DNA from: Dankookia rubra | GTDB lineage: Bacteria > Pseudomonadota > Alphaproteobacteria > Acetobacterales > Acetobacteraceae | Length of the DNA: 64,000 nucleotides | Assembly: GCF_004355005.1 (NCBI RefSeq) | Contig: NZ_SMSJ01000017.1 | Coordinates: 48,865-112,864 of the forward strand | Reading direction: 5' to 3' | Shown here: piece by piece, positions 56,289 through 64,000 of the stretch | Layout of the letters: each line of letters opens with the position of its first letter | How positions within the stretch are numbered: position 1 is the stretch's first letter | Notes under the pieces: generated by a model | Told to the model about the DNA's origin: nothing | Seen by the model: only the letters and a program-made list of their open reading frames with translations | Database searches by the model: none | Made by a program: the position numbers and the translations under genes

Positions 56289-56454
56289 GGCGGAGAGTGT
56301 CACGGCGCGGTCGTAACAGGGCGAATCACGCCGATTCCCCGAATCAGGACCCTAACAACAACGAAATTGGGTCATATCGCGCATATTTCAGTATCATCAT
56401 GGGTGTTTTGGCCCGATTCGAGTAATCAACGCTCCCGTTGAAAGAACTCAATCC
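56289..56454. promoter_or_regulatory. Probable IS end and promoter region of the peroxidase gene
   Basis: Contains GATTC-CCC-GAATC at 56330-56342 next to AATCACGCC, resembling IS5-family terminal repeats. An AT-rich stretch (56355-56405, TTGGGTCATATCGCGCATAT) follows and is the likely promoter of the peroxidase. If so, the insertion may have supplied or reshaped that promoter. Confidence 0.45.
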
Positions 56455-59400
56455 ATGGTTGAATTCACCCGACAAGACCTCGATTTCGTGTTGATTCAGA
56501 TACGGCTTGCCGAAGCCAACGCGGGCGGCACCCCGCTCAGCAGCCTGATCGAAGACCCCACGCTGCCCTTCGGCCTGCGCACCGTAACCGGCGTCGACAA
56601 CAATCTGCTGCTCGACCAAGCGGGCTACGGCTCCTCCGACCTGCTGTTCCGTCGTTTGCTGGCGCCGACCTTCGGCGATGCAGGTACCCTCGACCTCGAT
56701 GGACCAGGCGGGAGGCCGGCGATGACCACCTCCTATGCCCAGACGAGCGGCCTGGTGGCGGATCCTGAGCCGCGGATCATCAGCAACCTCATCGCCGACC
56801 AGAGCGCCACCAACCCGGCGGCCATTGCGGTATCCGGCCTCACCGGCGGCGGCAGCCTGTCCATCCCCAATGCCGAGCCCGGCGATCCCGACGCGCCCCC
56901 GTTCAACACCTGGTTCACCCTGTTCGGCCAGTTCTTCGACCACGGTCTCGATCTGGTCGAGAAGGGTGGCAGCGGCACCATCTTCATCACGCTGCAGCCT
57001 GATGATCCGCTCTATGACCCCTACGGGGCCGACGGCATCGCACTCAACGGCGACGAGACCAACTTCATGGTTCTCACCCGCGCCACCAACCAGCCCGGCG
57101 CAGACGGCATCCTTGGCACCGCCGACGACGTGCACGAGCACCTGAACAAGACCACTCCCTTCGTCGACCAGAACCAGACCTACTCGTCCCACCCCTCGCA
57201 CCAAGTCTTCCTGCGGGAATACGCCTTCGATGCCGCGGGCCGTCCGATGGCGACTGGACGCCTGCTCGCAGGCGCCGATGGCGGCCTGGTCACCTGGGGC
57301 GAGATCAAGGCCCAGGCCCGCGGGTTCCTGGGCATCGACCTGACCGATGCCGACGTGCTCGACCTGCCGTTGCTGGCGACCGACGCCTACGGCAACTTCC
57401 TGCGTGGCGCGCACGGCTTCCCGCAGATCGTGACCAAGACAGGGCTGCTGGAGGGCAGCGCGGCTGCGCCGGTCAGCACCACGGCGGCGCTGCGCACCGG
57501 CCATGCCTTCCTTGAGGACATCGCCCGCAACGCCGACCCGATCGGCCGCACCGCCGATCCGGACGACGTGATCGGTCTGGCCAGCGCGGCCGGCGATGGT
57601 AGCGACGCGGTAACAGGCGGCGGCGTCGTCTCCGGCGCCACAGAATCGGGCAACGGCGTTTACGACAACGAGCTACTGGACGCCCACTACGTCGCTGGCG
57701 ATGGCCGCGCCAACGAGAATATCGGCTTGACTGCCGTCCACCACGTTTTCCATTCCGAGCACAACCGCCTGGTCGAGCAGATCAAACAGACCGTGCTTGC
57801 CACCGGCGACGCCGCCTTCATCGCGGAATGGCAGGTCGCGCCGGGCGAGTGGAACGGAGAAAGGCTGTTCCAGGCGGCAAAGTTCGGCACCGAGATGCAG
57901 TACCAGCATCTGGTCTTTGAGGAATTCGCCCGCCGCATCCAGCCGGATATCGATGCGTTCGAAGCCTACGACGTGACGATCGACCCAACGATCGTCGCCG
58001 AATTCGCCCATGTCGTATACCGCTTCGGCCATTCCATGCTGACCGAGACGCTGCCGCGCATCGGGGCCGACGGTACCACGGACGAGTTAGGTCTGATCGG
58101 GGCCTTCCTCAATCCGGTCGCCTATAGCGGGGCCGGCACGCTGACCTCGGACGAGGCTGCCGCCGCGATTATCCGCGGCACCACCGGCCAGGCCGGCAAC
58201 GAAATCGACGAGTTCGTCACCGGCGCGCTGCGCAACAACCTGCTCGGCCTCCCGCTCGACCTTGCGGCCATCAACATGGCCCGGGCGCGGGAGACCGGGG
58301 TGCCGGGGCTGAACGAGGCGCGGCGGCAGTTCCATGACGCGACCGATGGCAACGCCGCGTTGAAGCCCTACGAAAATTGGTTGCAGTTCGGCGACGGCCT
58401 GAAGCACCCGGCCTCCCTGGTAAACTTCCTCGCCGCCTATGGCACACATCCGGACATCCTCGGTGCCGGCACGATGGCGGGACGGCGTGCCGCCGCGACG
58501 GACATCGTGCTGGGCGGCGAGGGCGCGCCGGCCGACCGTCTAGACTTCCTCGAAGGCACCGGGGTCTGGACCGGCGGCCCGGCGGTGACCGGTATCGATG
58601 ACATCGACTTCTGGATCGGCGGCCTGGCGGAAAAGACGCTGATGACCGGCGGCCTGCTCGGCTCCACCTTCAACTTCGTCTTCGAGACCCAGCTCGAGGC
58701 GTTGCAATCTGGCGACCGCTTCTACTACCTGGCGCGTACCGCCGGACTGAATTTCTTCGTCCAGCTCGAGGAAAGCTCCTTCGCCGAATTGGCGATGCGC
58801 AATACCGGGCTCGAGCACCTTCCCTTCAACATCTTTTCCCAAATGGACTACACGATCGAGGTCTCCGATCCCGCCACCTTCCCGGCCGGGCTGGTCGAGA
58901 CAGCGGCGGACGGCACCGTCACCTTTCTCGGCGATCAGAATGTGGTGCTCGGCGGCACCGATGCCGGCGACCGCATGGCCGGTGGCGGCGGCGACGACGC
59001 GCTCTGGGGCGATGGCGGCAACGATACGCTGTGGGGCGGCGACGGCGACGACGCGCTGGTCGGCGATGCGGGTGACGACAGCCTGTCGGGCATGGCGGGC
59101 GACGACGTGCTGAAGGGCGGCGACGGCAACGACACCATCGATCCGGGCCAAGGCGATGACCTGCTGCTCGGCGGCAAAGGGGCCGACCTGCTGCTGCCCG
59201 GCGACGACGCCAAAGAAGCCTTCGGCGGCCAAGGCAACGACACCATCCTCGCCGGCGACGATGGCTGGACGATTTTCGGCAACGAGGACGACGACTGGCT
59301 GCAGGGCGGCGCGGGCGACGATGAGATCGTCGGTGACAACGACGACCCCTTCGGCGTCACCCCGATCGCCGGCAATGACGTACTGGCCGGCGGCGGCGGC

Positions 59401-60228
59401 AACGATACCATTCGGGGCGAGTACGGCGACGACATCATCGTGGCTGGCGAGGGCGACGAGAGCGTGGATGGCGGCCGCGGCTTCGACTGGCTGGTGCATG
59501 GCGGCGGCACCGACGGTGTCGAGGTCGACTTCTGGGCGCTTGAGATCGATGCGGTCGAGGGCATCTCGGGCGGCGCCGGCGATGACACGCTGGCCGGAGA
59601 TTCCTTCGCCGCCGACGGTTTGGACGATGCCGGCCTGATCGCCGGGCTGTCGGCGCTGCTGCAAGGCGCGGCCACTTTCGCCGGCGGCAACATCATCCTC
59701 GGCGGTGGCGGCAGCGACTTTCTGGAGGGCCGCGGCGGGAACGATTTCCTGCATGGCGACGCCTTCCTGTCGGTCTCGTTGACCGGCGAAGGGGCAGGTT
59801 CGGAGATCGAACGGAGCATCCGCCTCGCCGAGGCGGATACCGGCGCGGGGGCGGATACGCTCTACGGCGGCGCCGGCGCGGACACGCTGGCCGGCGGCGC
59901 CGGGGCGGATGCCTTCCGCTTCCTGCTGCCCTCGGATGGCGGCGACCTCATCCTCGACTTCACCGGCGGGGAGGACAGGATCGAGGTCTCCGCCTGGGGC
60001 TTCGCCGTGGATTACGATGGCGAGCACGGCCTGGGTGCCGGCCGCTTCGTCGCCAATGCGGGCGGGACCGCGGACGCCGCGGCGGGTGCCGGCCAGTTCG
60101 TCTACCGCACCACGGACGGCACGCTGTGGTTCGACGCGGATGGCAGCGGGTCGGATGGCCCCATGCTGATGGCCACGCTGCGCGGCAACCCGGTCCTCAC
60201 GATCGCGGATTTCACCGTCTTCGGCTGA
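56455..60228 (+). CDS. Animal-type haem peroxidase fused to hemolysin-type calcium-binding repeats
   Basis: 1257 residues. Residues about 90-800 form an animal haem peroxidase (peroxidasin/peroxinectin-like) domain: distal Asp162-His163 (FGQFFDHGLDLV), catalytic Arg418 with Glu421 (GDGRANENIGLTAVHHVFHS), and proximal His526 (VVYRFGHSMLTETLPRI). From about residue 833 there are RTX nonapeptides (GGGGDDALWGDGGNDTLWGG, DGNDTIDPGQGDDLLLGGKG and so on) and a terminal beta-roll (FRFLLPSDGGDLILDFTGGE). There is no N-terminal signal peptide, as expected for type I secretion. Related bacterial enzymes oxidise halides or phenols. No T1SS genes are nearby. A long hairpin follows. Confidence 0.92.
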   Translation: MVEFTRQDLDFVLIQIRLAEANAGGTPLSSLIEDPTLPFGLRTVTGVDNNLLLDQAGYGSSDLLFRRLLAPTFGDAGTLDLDGPGGRPAMTTSYAQTSGLVADPEPRIISNLIADQSATNPAAIAVSGLTGGGSLSIPNAEPGDPDAPPFNTWFTLFGQFFDHGLDLVEKGGSGTIFITLQPDDPLYDPYGADGIALNGDETNFMVLTRATNQPGADGILGTADDVHEHLNKTTPFVDQNQTYSSHPSHQVFLREYAFDAAGRPMATGRLLAGADGGLVTWGEIKAQARGFLGIDLTDADVLDLPLLATDAYGNFLRGAHGFPQIVTKTGLLEGSAAAPVSTTAALRTGHAFLEDIARNADPIGRTADPDDVIGLASAAGDGSDAVTGGGVVSGATESGNGVYDNELLDAHYVAGDGRANENIGLTAVHHVFHSEHNRLVEQIKQTVLATGDAAFIAEWQVAPGEWNGERLFQAAKFGTEMQYQHLVFEEFARRIQPDIDAFEAYDVTIDPTIVAEFAHVVYRFGHSMLTETLPRIGADGTTDELGLIGAFLNPVAYSGAGTLTSDEAAAAIIRGTTGQAGNEIDEFVTGALRNNLLGLPLDLAAINMARARETGVPGLNEARRQFHDATDGNAALKPYENWLQFGDGLKHPASLVNFLAAYGTHPDILGAGTMAGRRAAATDIVLGGEGAPADRLDFLEGTGVWTGGPAVTGIDDIDFWIGGLAEKTLMTGGLLGSTFNFVFETQLEALQSGDRFYYLARTAGLNFFVQLEESSFAELAMRNTGLEHLPFNIFSQMDYTIEVSDPATFPAGLVETAADGTVTFLGDQNVVLGGTDAGDRMAGGGGDDALWGDGGNDTLWGGDGDDALVGDAGDDSLSGMAGDDVLKGGDGNDTIDPGQGDDLLLGGKGADLLLPGDDAKEAFGGQGNDTILAGDDGWTIFGNEDDDWLQGGAGDDEIVGDNDDPFGVTPIAGNDVLAGGGGNDTIRGEYGDDIIVAGEGDESVDGGRGFDWLVHGGGTDGVEVDFWALEIDAVEGISGGAGDDTLAGDSFAADGLDDAGLIAGLSALLQGAATFAGGNIILGGGGSDFLEGRGGNDFLHGDAFLSVSLTGEGAGSEIERSIRLAEADTGAGADTLYGGAGADTLAGGAGADAFRFLLPSDGGDLILDFTGGEDRIEVSAWGFAVDYDGEHGLGAGRFVANAGGTADAAAGAGQFVYRTTDGTLWFDADGSGSDGPMLMATLRGNPVLTIADFTVFG

Positions 60229-60233
60229 CCGAT

Positions 60234-60281
60234 GGGCGGATCCGCGGCCCAGGCGGCTGGCCTGGCGCCGCGGATCCGCCC
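60234..60281 (+). terminator. Long hairpin after the peroxidase gene
   Basis: Perfect 15-base-pair arms GGGCGGATCCGCGGC (60234-60248) and GCCGCGGATCCGCCC (60267-60281), with an inner CCAGG/CCTGG pairing. It starts six bases after the stop. No U-tract, but the stability is high. Confidence 0.7.
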
Positions 60282-60626
60282 CTGACGCCAAGCTGCGCCG
60301 GTACCGCCGGAGGTGCGGGGCACAAGTGCCGCCGCCGTTCCTGGCGGACATGGCCTACCCTCCCGCGGCAAGCCTCGGCATCAACGGCCTGCCCCCTTGG
60401 CGTGGCAGCCCTGGCCGGTGCTGCCGGGGCATGAGCCCCACCCTATGACGGGCGGTACCCACGATCCCCGGTGCGGAGCGCACGCCCCGTGGCATCCGGG
60501 TTGGTGCGTGGCACCTGCGGCACCCGCCATGGTTGCTCCGTTCAATGTGTCCTGTGCAGTGCCATCCGATGGATCCGCCACCTGATATGCACATCGATCC
60601 CGATCCTCTCGCACAGATGGGGGCAC
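60282..60626. other. 345-base intergenic region before the two-component genes
   Basis: No recognised gene. It presumably holds the promoter of the histidine kinase; a less GC-rich patch lies at about 60525-60600. GGGGG precedes the kinase ATG. Confidence 0.4.
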
Positions 60627-62024
60627 ATGGCGGATCGCCGGATTTCTGGAACCGCAGTCCGAGCATCGCAGGCCGTGGGTCAGCCCTTCAACTTGGTCCG
60701 CTGGTTCGCCGGGCTGGGCCTGCTCTGGGTGTCGGTCAGCGCGATCGGCTTGGCCAGCCTTCTGACCAGCTTCCTCTCAGCCCATATGCTGCAGCGGGAC
60801 GCGGAGGTGAGCGCTGACTTCATCCGAAGCGAAGTCATCGTCAAGCCGGCCGCGGAGTACTTCGCCGGCAATGCCTCTCCGGCGGGGACGCAGCAGCTCG
60901 AGGCCTTCTTCGGCAGCATTGCCCAGATGCCTGATGTGGTTCGCGCCAATGTCTATTCCGCGGATGGCGTGATCCTCTGGTCGAGCACCCCGGCGCTGAT
61001 CGGCCACCGGTCGACGACGAACCATGAACTGCAACGCGCGCTGGCCGGCGGCATAGCAGTGGAGGACGGCGTCATCTCGGCGGGCACCAAGCCCGAATAC
61101 GCGAGCTTCGGCGCAGAGGCGCAGGGCAACCGGTACATGGAGGCCTATCTGCCGATCTGGGCCGAGGGCAGCCGCCGCGTCATGGGCGTGGTCGAGATCT
61201 ACCGGGTGCCGAGTTCGTTGTTCCGCACAATCGACCAGGGCGTGCAAATGGTCTGGGCCGCCACGCTGGCAAGCGCCGGCCTGCTCTATGCCACGCTGTT
61301 CTGGATGATCCGCCGAGCCGACCAGCTGCTGCGCAGCCAGCGCGAGCAACTGATCGAGGCGGAGACGCTCGCCACCGTCGGCACCTTCGCCTCCGCCGTC
61401 GCACACGGCGTGCGCAACCCGCTCGCCAGCATGCGCAGCTCGGCCGAATTGGCGATCGGGGAGCAGGATCCCGGCATCCGGCGCGAGATGCTGGGCGACA
61501 TTTTGCGCGAGGCAGACCGGCTGGAGGGCTGGGTGCGCGACCTCCTGCTCGGGGCGCGGGGGGAGGCTCTGGCCCCTGGCGCGGTCGCAGTCACCGCGCT
61601 GCTAGAGGAGGCGGTGCGCAGCTTCGGCGCTTTGGCCCGCCAGCAGGATGTCCGCCTGATCCTGCGCGCGCCGCCAGTGCCGGCAGTGCGTGCCGAGGCC
61701 GGGCCGCTCGGCCGCGCCATGGACAACATCATCGCCAATGCGATCCAGGCGGTAGCGCGGGGCGGCGAGGTAGTGATCGAGACTGCTGTCGACCGTACCG
61801 GGTCGATGGTCGAGATCCGCGTGGCCGATACCGGGCCGGGGCTCTCGCCGGAGCTTGTCAGGCGGGTGTCGCGGCCGTTCTACTCGACCAAGCCGCAGGG
61901 AACCGGCCTTGGGCTGGCACTGGCCCGTCGCATCGTCGTCAGCTATGGGGGCACGCTGGTGCTGGACAGCGTCACAGGGCGTGGCACGACGGTCACCATC
62001 CGGCTGAGGACGGCAGCAGAATGA
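60627..62024 (+). CDS. Membrane sensor histidine kinase (NtrB/HydH-like)
   Basis: 465 residues. TM1 (LVRWFAGLGLLWVSVSAIGL, about 25-50), a periplasmic sensor region of about 150 residues (QMPDVVRANVYSADGVILWS, VMGVVEIYRVPSSLF) and TM2 (MVWAATLASAGLLYATLFWM) precede a DHp domain with the phospho-acceptor His260 (ASAVAHGVRNPLASMRSS). The HATPase domain has the N box (MDNIIANAIQAV), G1 VADTGPGLS and G2 GTGLGLALARRIV. The start at 60627 is preferred. It overlaps the response regulator by four bases. It probably senses an envelope or redox cue; the proximity to the peroxidase suggests co-regulation (inference). Confidence 0.92.
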   Translation: MADRRISGTAVRASQAVGQPFNLVRWFAGLGLLWVSVSAIGLASLLTSFLSAHMLQRDAEVSADFIRSEVIVKPAAEYFAGNASPAGTQQLEAFFGSIAQMPDVVRANVYSADGVILWSSTPALIGHRSTTNHELQRALAGGIAVEDGVISAGTKPEYASFGAEAQGNRYMEAYLPIWAEGSRRVMGVVEIYRVPSSLFRTIDQGVQMVWAATLASAGLLYATLFWMIRRADQLLRSQREQLIEAETLATVGTFASAVAHGVRNPLASMRSSAELAIGEQDPGIRREMLGDILREADRLEGWVRDLLLGARGEALAPGAVAVTALLEEAVRSFGALARQQDVRLILRAPPVPAVRAEAGPLGRAMDNIIANAIQAVARGGEVVIETAVDRTGSMVEIRVADTGPGLSPELVRRVSRPFYSTKPQGTGLGLALARRIVVSYGGTLVLDSVTGRGTTVTIRLRTAAE

Positions 62025-63496
62025 CCTCCAGGGCGGCATCAAAGGCGGGCGCGATGCACCCGGACGCGATGGCCAGGGATGCAGTCCCCCAGCATGCGAT
62101 GCCGCACGGCGCTATCCTGGTCGTGGAGGACGAGGCGGTCCTCGCCCGCAACATCCAGCGCTACCTGCAGCGGGAAGGGTTTGAGGTGCGGATCGCGCCG
62201 ACCGGCCAGGACGGACTGCAACAGTTCGAGGAATTCGGCCCCGATGTCGTGCTGCTTGACCTCGGCCTGCCGGATATCGGCGGGCTGGAGGTGCTGGCAC
62301 GCATCCGGGCCCGCGACGCGATGGCAAAAGCCATCATCCTGACCGCGCATGGCAGCACCCAGGTGGCGGTCGACGCCATGAAGGCAGGAGCCTGCGACTA
62401 TCTCTCGAAGCCGCTCGCCCTTGGGGAGCTGAAGCTGGCGGTCGAGCGGGCGGTCGGGCAGGAGCGGCTTGAAGGAGCCCTGTCCTACTACCGTGGCCGA
62501 GACGCCCGCGGCAGCGGCCTGGACCAGATGCTGGGCGAGGCGCCGGCCACCCTTGCCCTCAAGCGCGGCATCGCCCGGCTGCTCGATGCGGAGCGTCACC
62601 TGTCACCGGGCGACCTGCCGCCGCCAGTGCTGATCCGGGGCGAGACCGGCAGCGGCAAGGACTTGGTGGCGCGCGCGCTGCACTTCGACGGTCACCGCCG
62701 GGCCGGGCCCTTCATCGAGGTGAACTGCGCCGCCATCCCGGCGGACCGGCTGGAGGGCGAGCTGTTCGGCCATGAGCGCGGAGCCTCCGCCGATGCGCGG
62801 GAGCGCCGCCTCGGCCTGGTCGAGGCGGCGCATGGCGGCACCCTGTTTCTCGACGAAATCGGAGATCTCGACCTGGCGCTGCAGGTCAAGCTGCTGCGGC
62901 TGATCGAGGACCGTGCGGTGCGCCGCCTGGGCAGCACGCGCGACCGCCGGGTCGACGTGCGCTTCGTGGCCGCGACCCATCGCCCGCTGGAGGCCATGGT
63001 GGCCGCCGAGCAGTTCCGCGCCGACCTTTACTACCGATTGCGGGTCGTCACGCTCGACGTGCCGCCGCTGCGGGAGCGTGGCGACGACGTGCTGCTGCTG
63101 GCGCGGCATTTCCTGGCCCTGCACGGCCGGCGCTACGGCAGGCCGGGGCTGCGGCTCGCGGCCGGGGCGCAGGCGCTGATCCGGCACCATGCCTGGCCGG
63201 GCAATGTCAGGGAGCTGAGCAACGCGATCGAGCAGGCCGTGCTGTCGACGGAGGACCAGCTGGTGGAAGCGGATAACCTCGCGCTGGCTCCGGCCGCCAC
63301 GCGGCAGCCTGTAGCCTCGGCCGGAGAGTTGCTGGCCGACGGGGAGCTGACCCTGACAAAGGCCGAGCGGCTGGTCATCAGCCGGGCGATGGAGCAGGCG
63401 GGCGGCAATGTCTCACGCGCCGCGCGTGCTCTCGGCGTCAGCCGCGATACGCTGCGCTACCGGCTCGGCAAGCTTGGGCATCCCGAAGCAGGCTGA
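62021..63496 (+). CDS. NtrC-family response regulator lacking the GAFTGA motif
   Basis: 491 residues. The receiver domain has phospho-acceptor Asp80 ([10 protein letters not shown]). The AAA+ domain has Walker A GETGSGKD (207-214), Walker [13 protein letters not shown] and an arginine-finger region ([20 protein letters not shown]). The Fis-type helix-turn-helix ([20 protein letters not shown]) is at the C-terminus. The loop that contacts sigma-54, normally GAFTGA after ELFGHER, reads GASADA at 254-259, so sigma-54 activation is unlikely. It may act with sigma-70 or as a repressor, as known for some alphaproteobacterial NtrC-like proteins. ATGA overlap with the kinase gene. Confidence 0.92.
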   Translation: MTSRAASKAGAMHPDAMARDAVPQHAMPHGAILVVEDEAVLARNIQRYLQREGFEVRIAPTGQDGLQQFEEFGPDVVLLDLGLPDIGGLEVLARIRARDAMAKAIILTAHGSTQVAVDAMKAGACDYLSKPLALGELKLAVERAVGQERLEGALSYYRGRDARGSGLDQMLGEAPATLALKRGIARLLDAERHLSPGDLPPPVLIRGETGSGKDLVARALHFDGHRRAGPFIEVNCAAIPADRLEGELFGHERGASADARERRLGLVEAAHGGTLFLDEIGDLDLALQVKLLRLIEDRAVRRLGSTRDRRVDVRFVAATHRPLEAMVAAEQFRADLYYRLRVVTLDVPPLRERGDDVLLLARHFLALHGRRYGRPGLRLAAGAQALIRHHAWPGNVRELSNAIEQAVLSTEDQLVEADNLALAPAATRQPVASAGELLADGELTLTKAERLVISRAMEQAGGNVSRAARALGVSRDTLRYRLGKLGHPEAG

Positions 63497-63945
63497 GACT
63501 ATAGAGCCGACGTGAGTGCGCCTGGGCAGGTGCGCGCTTCGAGCTGAAACCCGGTTCGAGACGACCCGAGCCGGCTCGATAAGAATCGGGCGGCAAGGTC
63601 CGGTGTTGGCTGTCGGTCGAACCCACACTTGTCCGGGCGCCACGTCAGCGTCCGCGGAACGCCGGCTATCCCGGCTTGCCTCGCGCTCGGCAAGCGCATT
63701 CGGTGATGGCGGCGATTGCAGGAATGGCGGCAGCCGCTGGCGTCGATGTCGGCCTTTCCCCCATTCGACCGCCGCGAACAGCCCGGGCCGGGCGTTGTCC
63801 TATGGCATCCCGGACGTGCTGGGCACCGCGCCACGACCGTCCAGGCCGACCGCATGATCGTCGGCGCGTGCTTCCGCCCCGGCCTTTCCTATTGATCCGG
63901 CCTGGGCGGTCTTGAAGGCGAGTAGGATCCGTCCAGGTTGGGGGC
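63497..63945. other. 449-base stretch without a recognised gene
   Basis: Reading frames here have no family-like features on either strand. It contains a CGAGCCGGCTCG palindrome near 63568-63579. It may be degraded mobile DNA bordering the IS630-type gene at the window edge, but I cannot show that. Confidence 0.35.
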
Positions 63946-64000
63946 ATGAAGCATGTGGACATGCGCAAGCTGCCGGCGGCGGCGCAAGAGGAACGTCGGC
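63946..64000 (+). CDS. IS630-family transposase, N-terminus only (window edge)
   Basis: The first 18 codons, MKHVDMRKLPAAAQEERR, match the conserved start of IS630-type transposases common in Acetobacteraceae and methylobacteria (recognised by eye). GGTTGGGGGC precedes the ATG. The gene continues beyond the window, so integrity cannot be judged. Confidence 0.65.
   Translation, partial: MKHVDMRKLPAAAQEERR

Overview
The window is a high-GC chromosomal segment from an alphaproteobacterium, most likely Acetobacteraceae and Roseomonas-like. This is inferred from TctC-type periplasmic receptors, a PQQ-associated ABC exporter, a DUF3297 protein, a split version of the uvrC/pgsA/moaD/moaE cluster, the rplU-rpmA-obgE-proB order, and IS5/IS630 remnants resembling those of the family. 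No database search was possible, so this placement is an inference.

Left third (1-31 kb): the 3' part of rpe (cut by the window edge); a GntR-controlled sugar-acid catabolic cassette (two TctC receptors, 2-hydroxyacid dehydrogenase, IlvD/EDD dehydratase, RraA-like aldolase); a decayed purU; DUF3297; a large-subunit catalase; a PedB/PedC-like ABC exporter whose permease and ATPase genes are separated by tonB and a TonB-dependent receptor; a PhyH dioxygenase divergent from a complete sulfate/thiosulfate ABC importer (sbp-cysT-cysW-cysA) followed by an orphan binding protein; a two-transglutaminase/N-formylglutamate amidohydrolase operon; a proline-rich lipoprotein; an MFS carrier with a hydratase; and a stand-alone CoxL-like molybdenum hydroxylase large subunit.

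Middle (30-50 kb): a tightly overlapped minus-strand operon pgsA-lipoprotein-moaD-moaE-VOC-membrane protein-GNAT; a CBS/BON protein with a P-type ATPase; uvrC; folB with a pteridine-reductase-like SDR; a SsuABC/TauABC-type importer; SRPBCC; uvrB; a DUF883-like protein; an HI0933-like flavoprotein; and proB.

Right (50-64 kb): the rplU-rpmA-obgE ... proB neighbourhood is interrupted by a GH16 glycanase with a CBM60-like module and a glycine/aspartate-rich C-terminus. A tRNA-Ser(CGA) is followed by a decayed IS5-family element, a 1257-residue haem peroxidase with hemolysin-type calcium repeats, and a histidine kinase/NtrC-like regulator pair whose regulator lacks the GAFTGA motif. The window ends in the first codons of an IS630-type transposase. 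The stretch after the tRNA looks like an accessory region. Both large exported proteins lack N-terminal signal peptides, and no type I secretion genes lie in the window.
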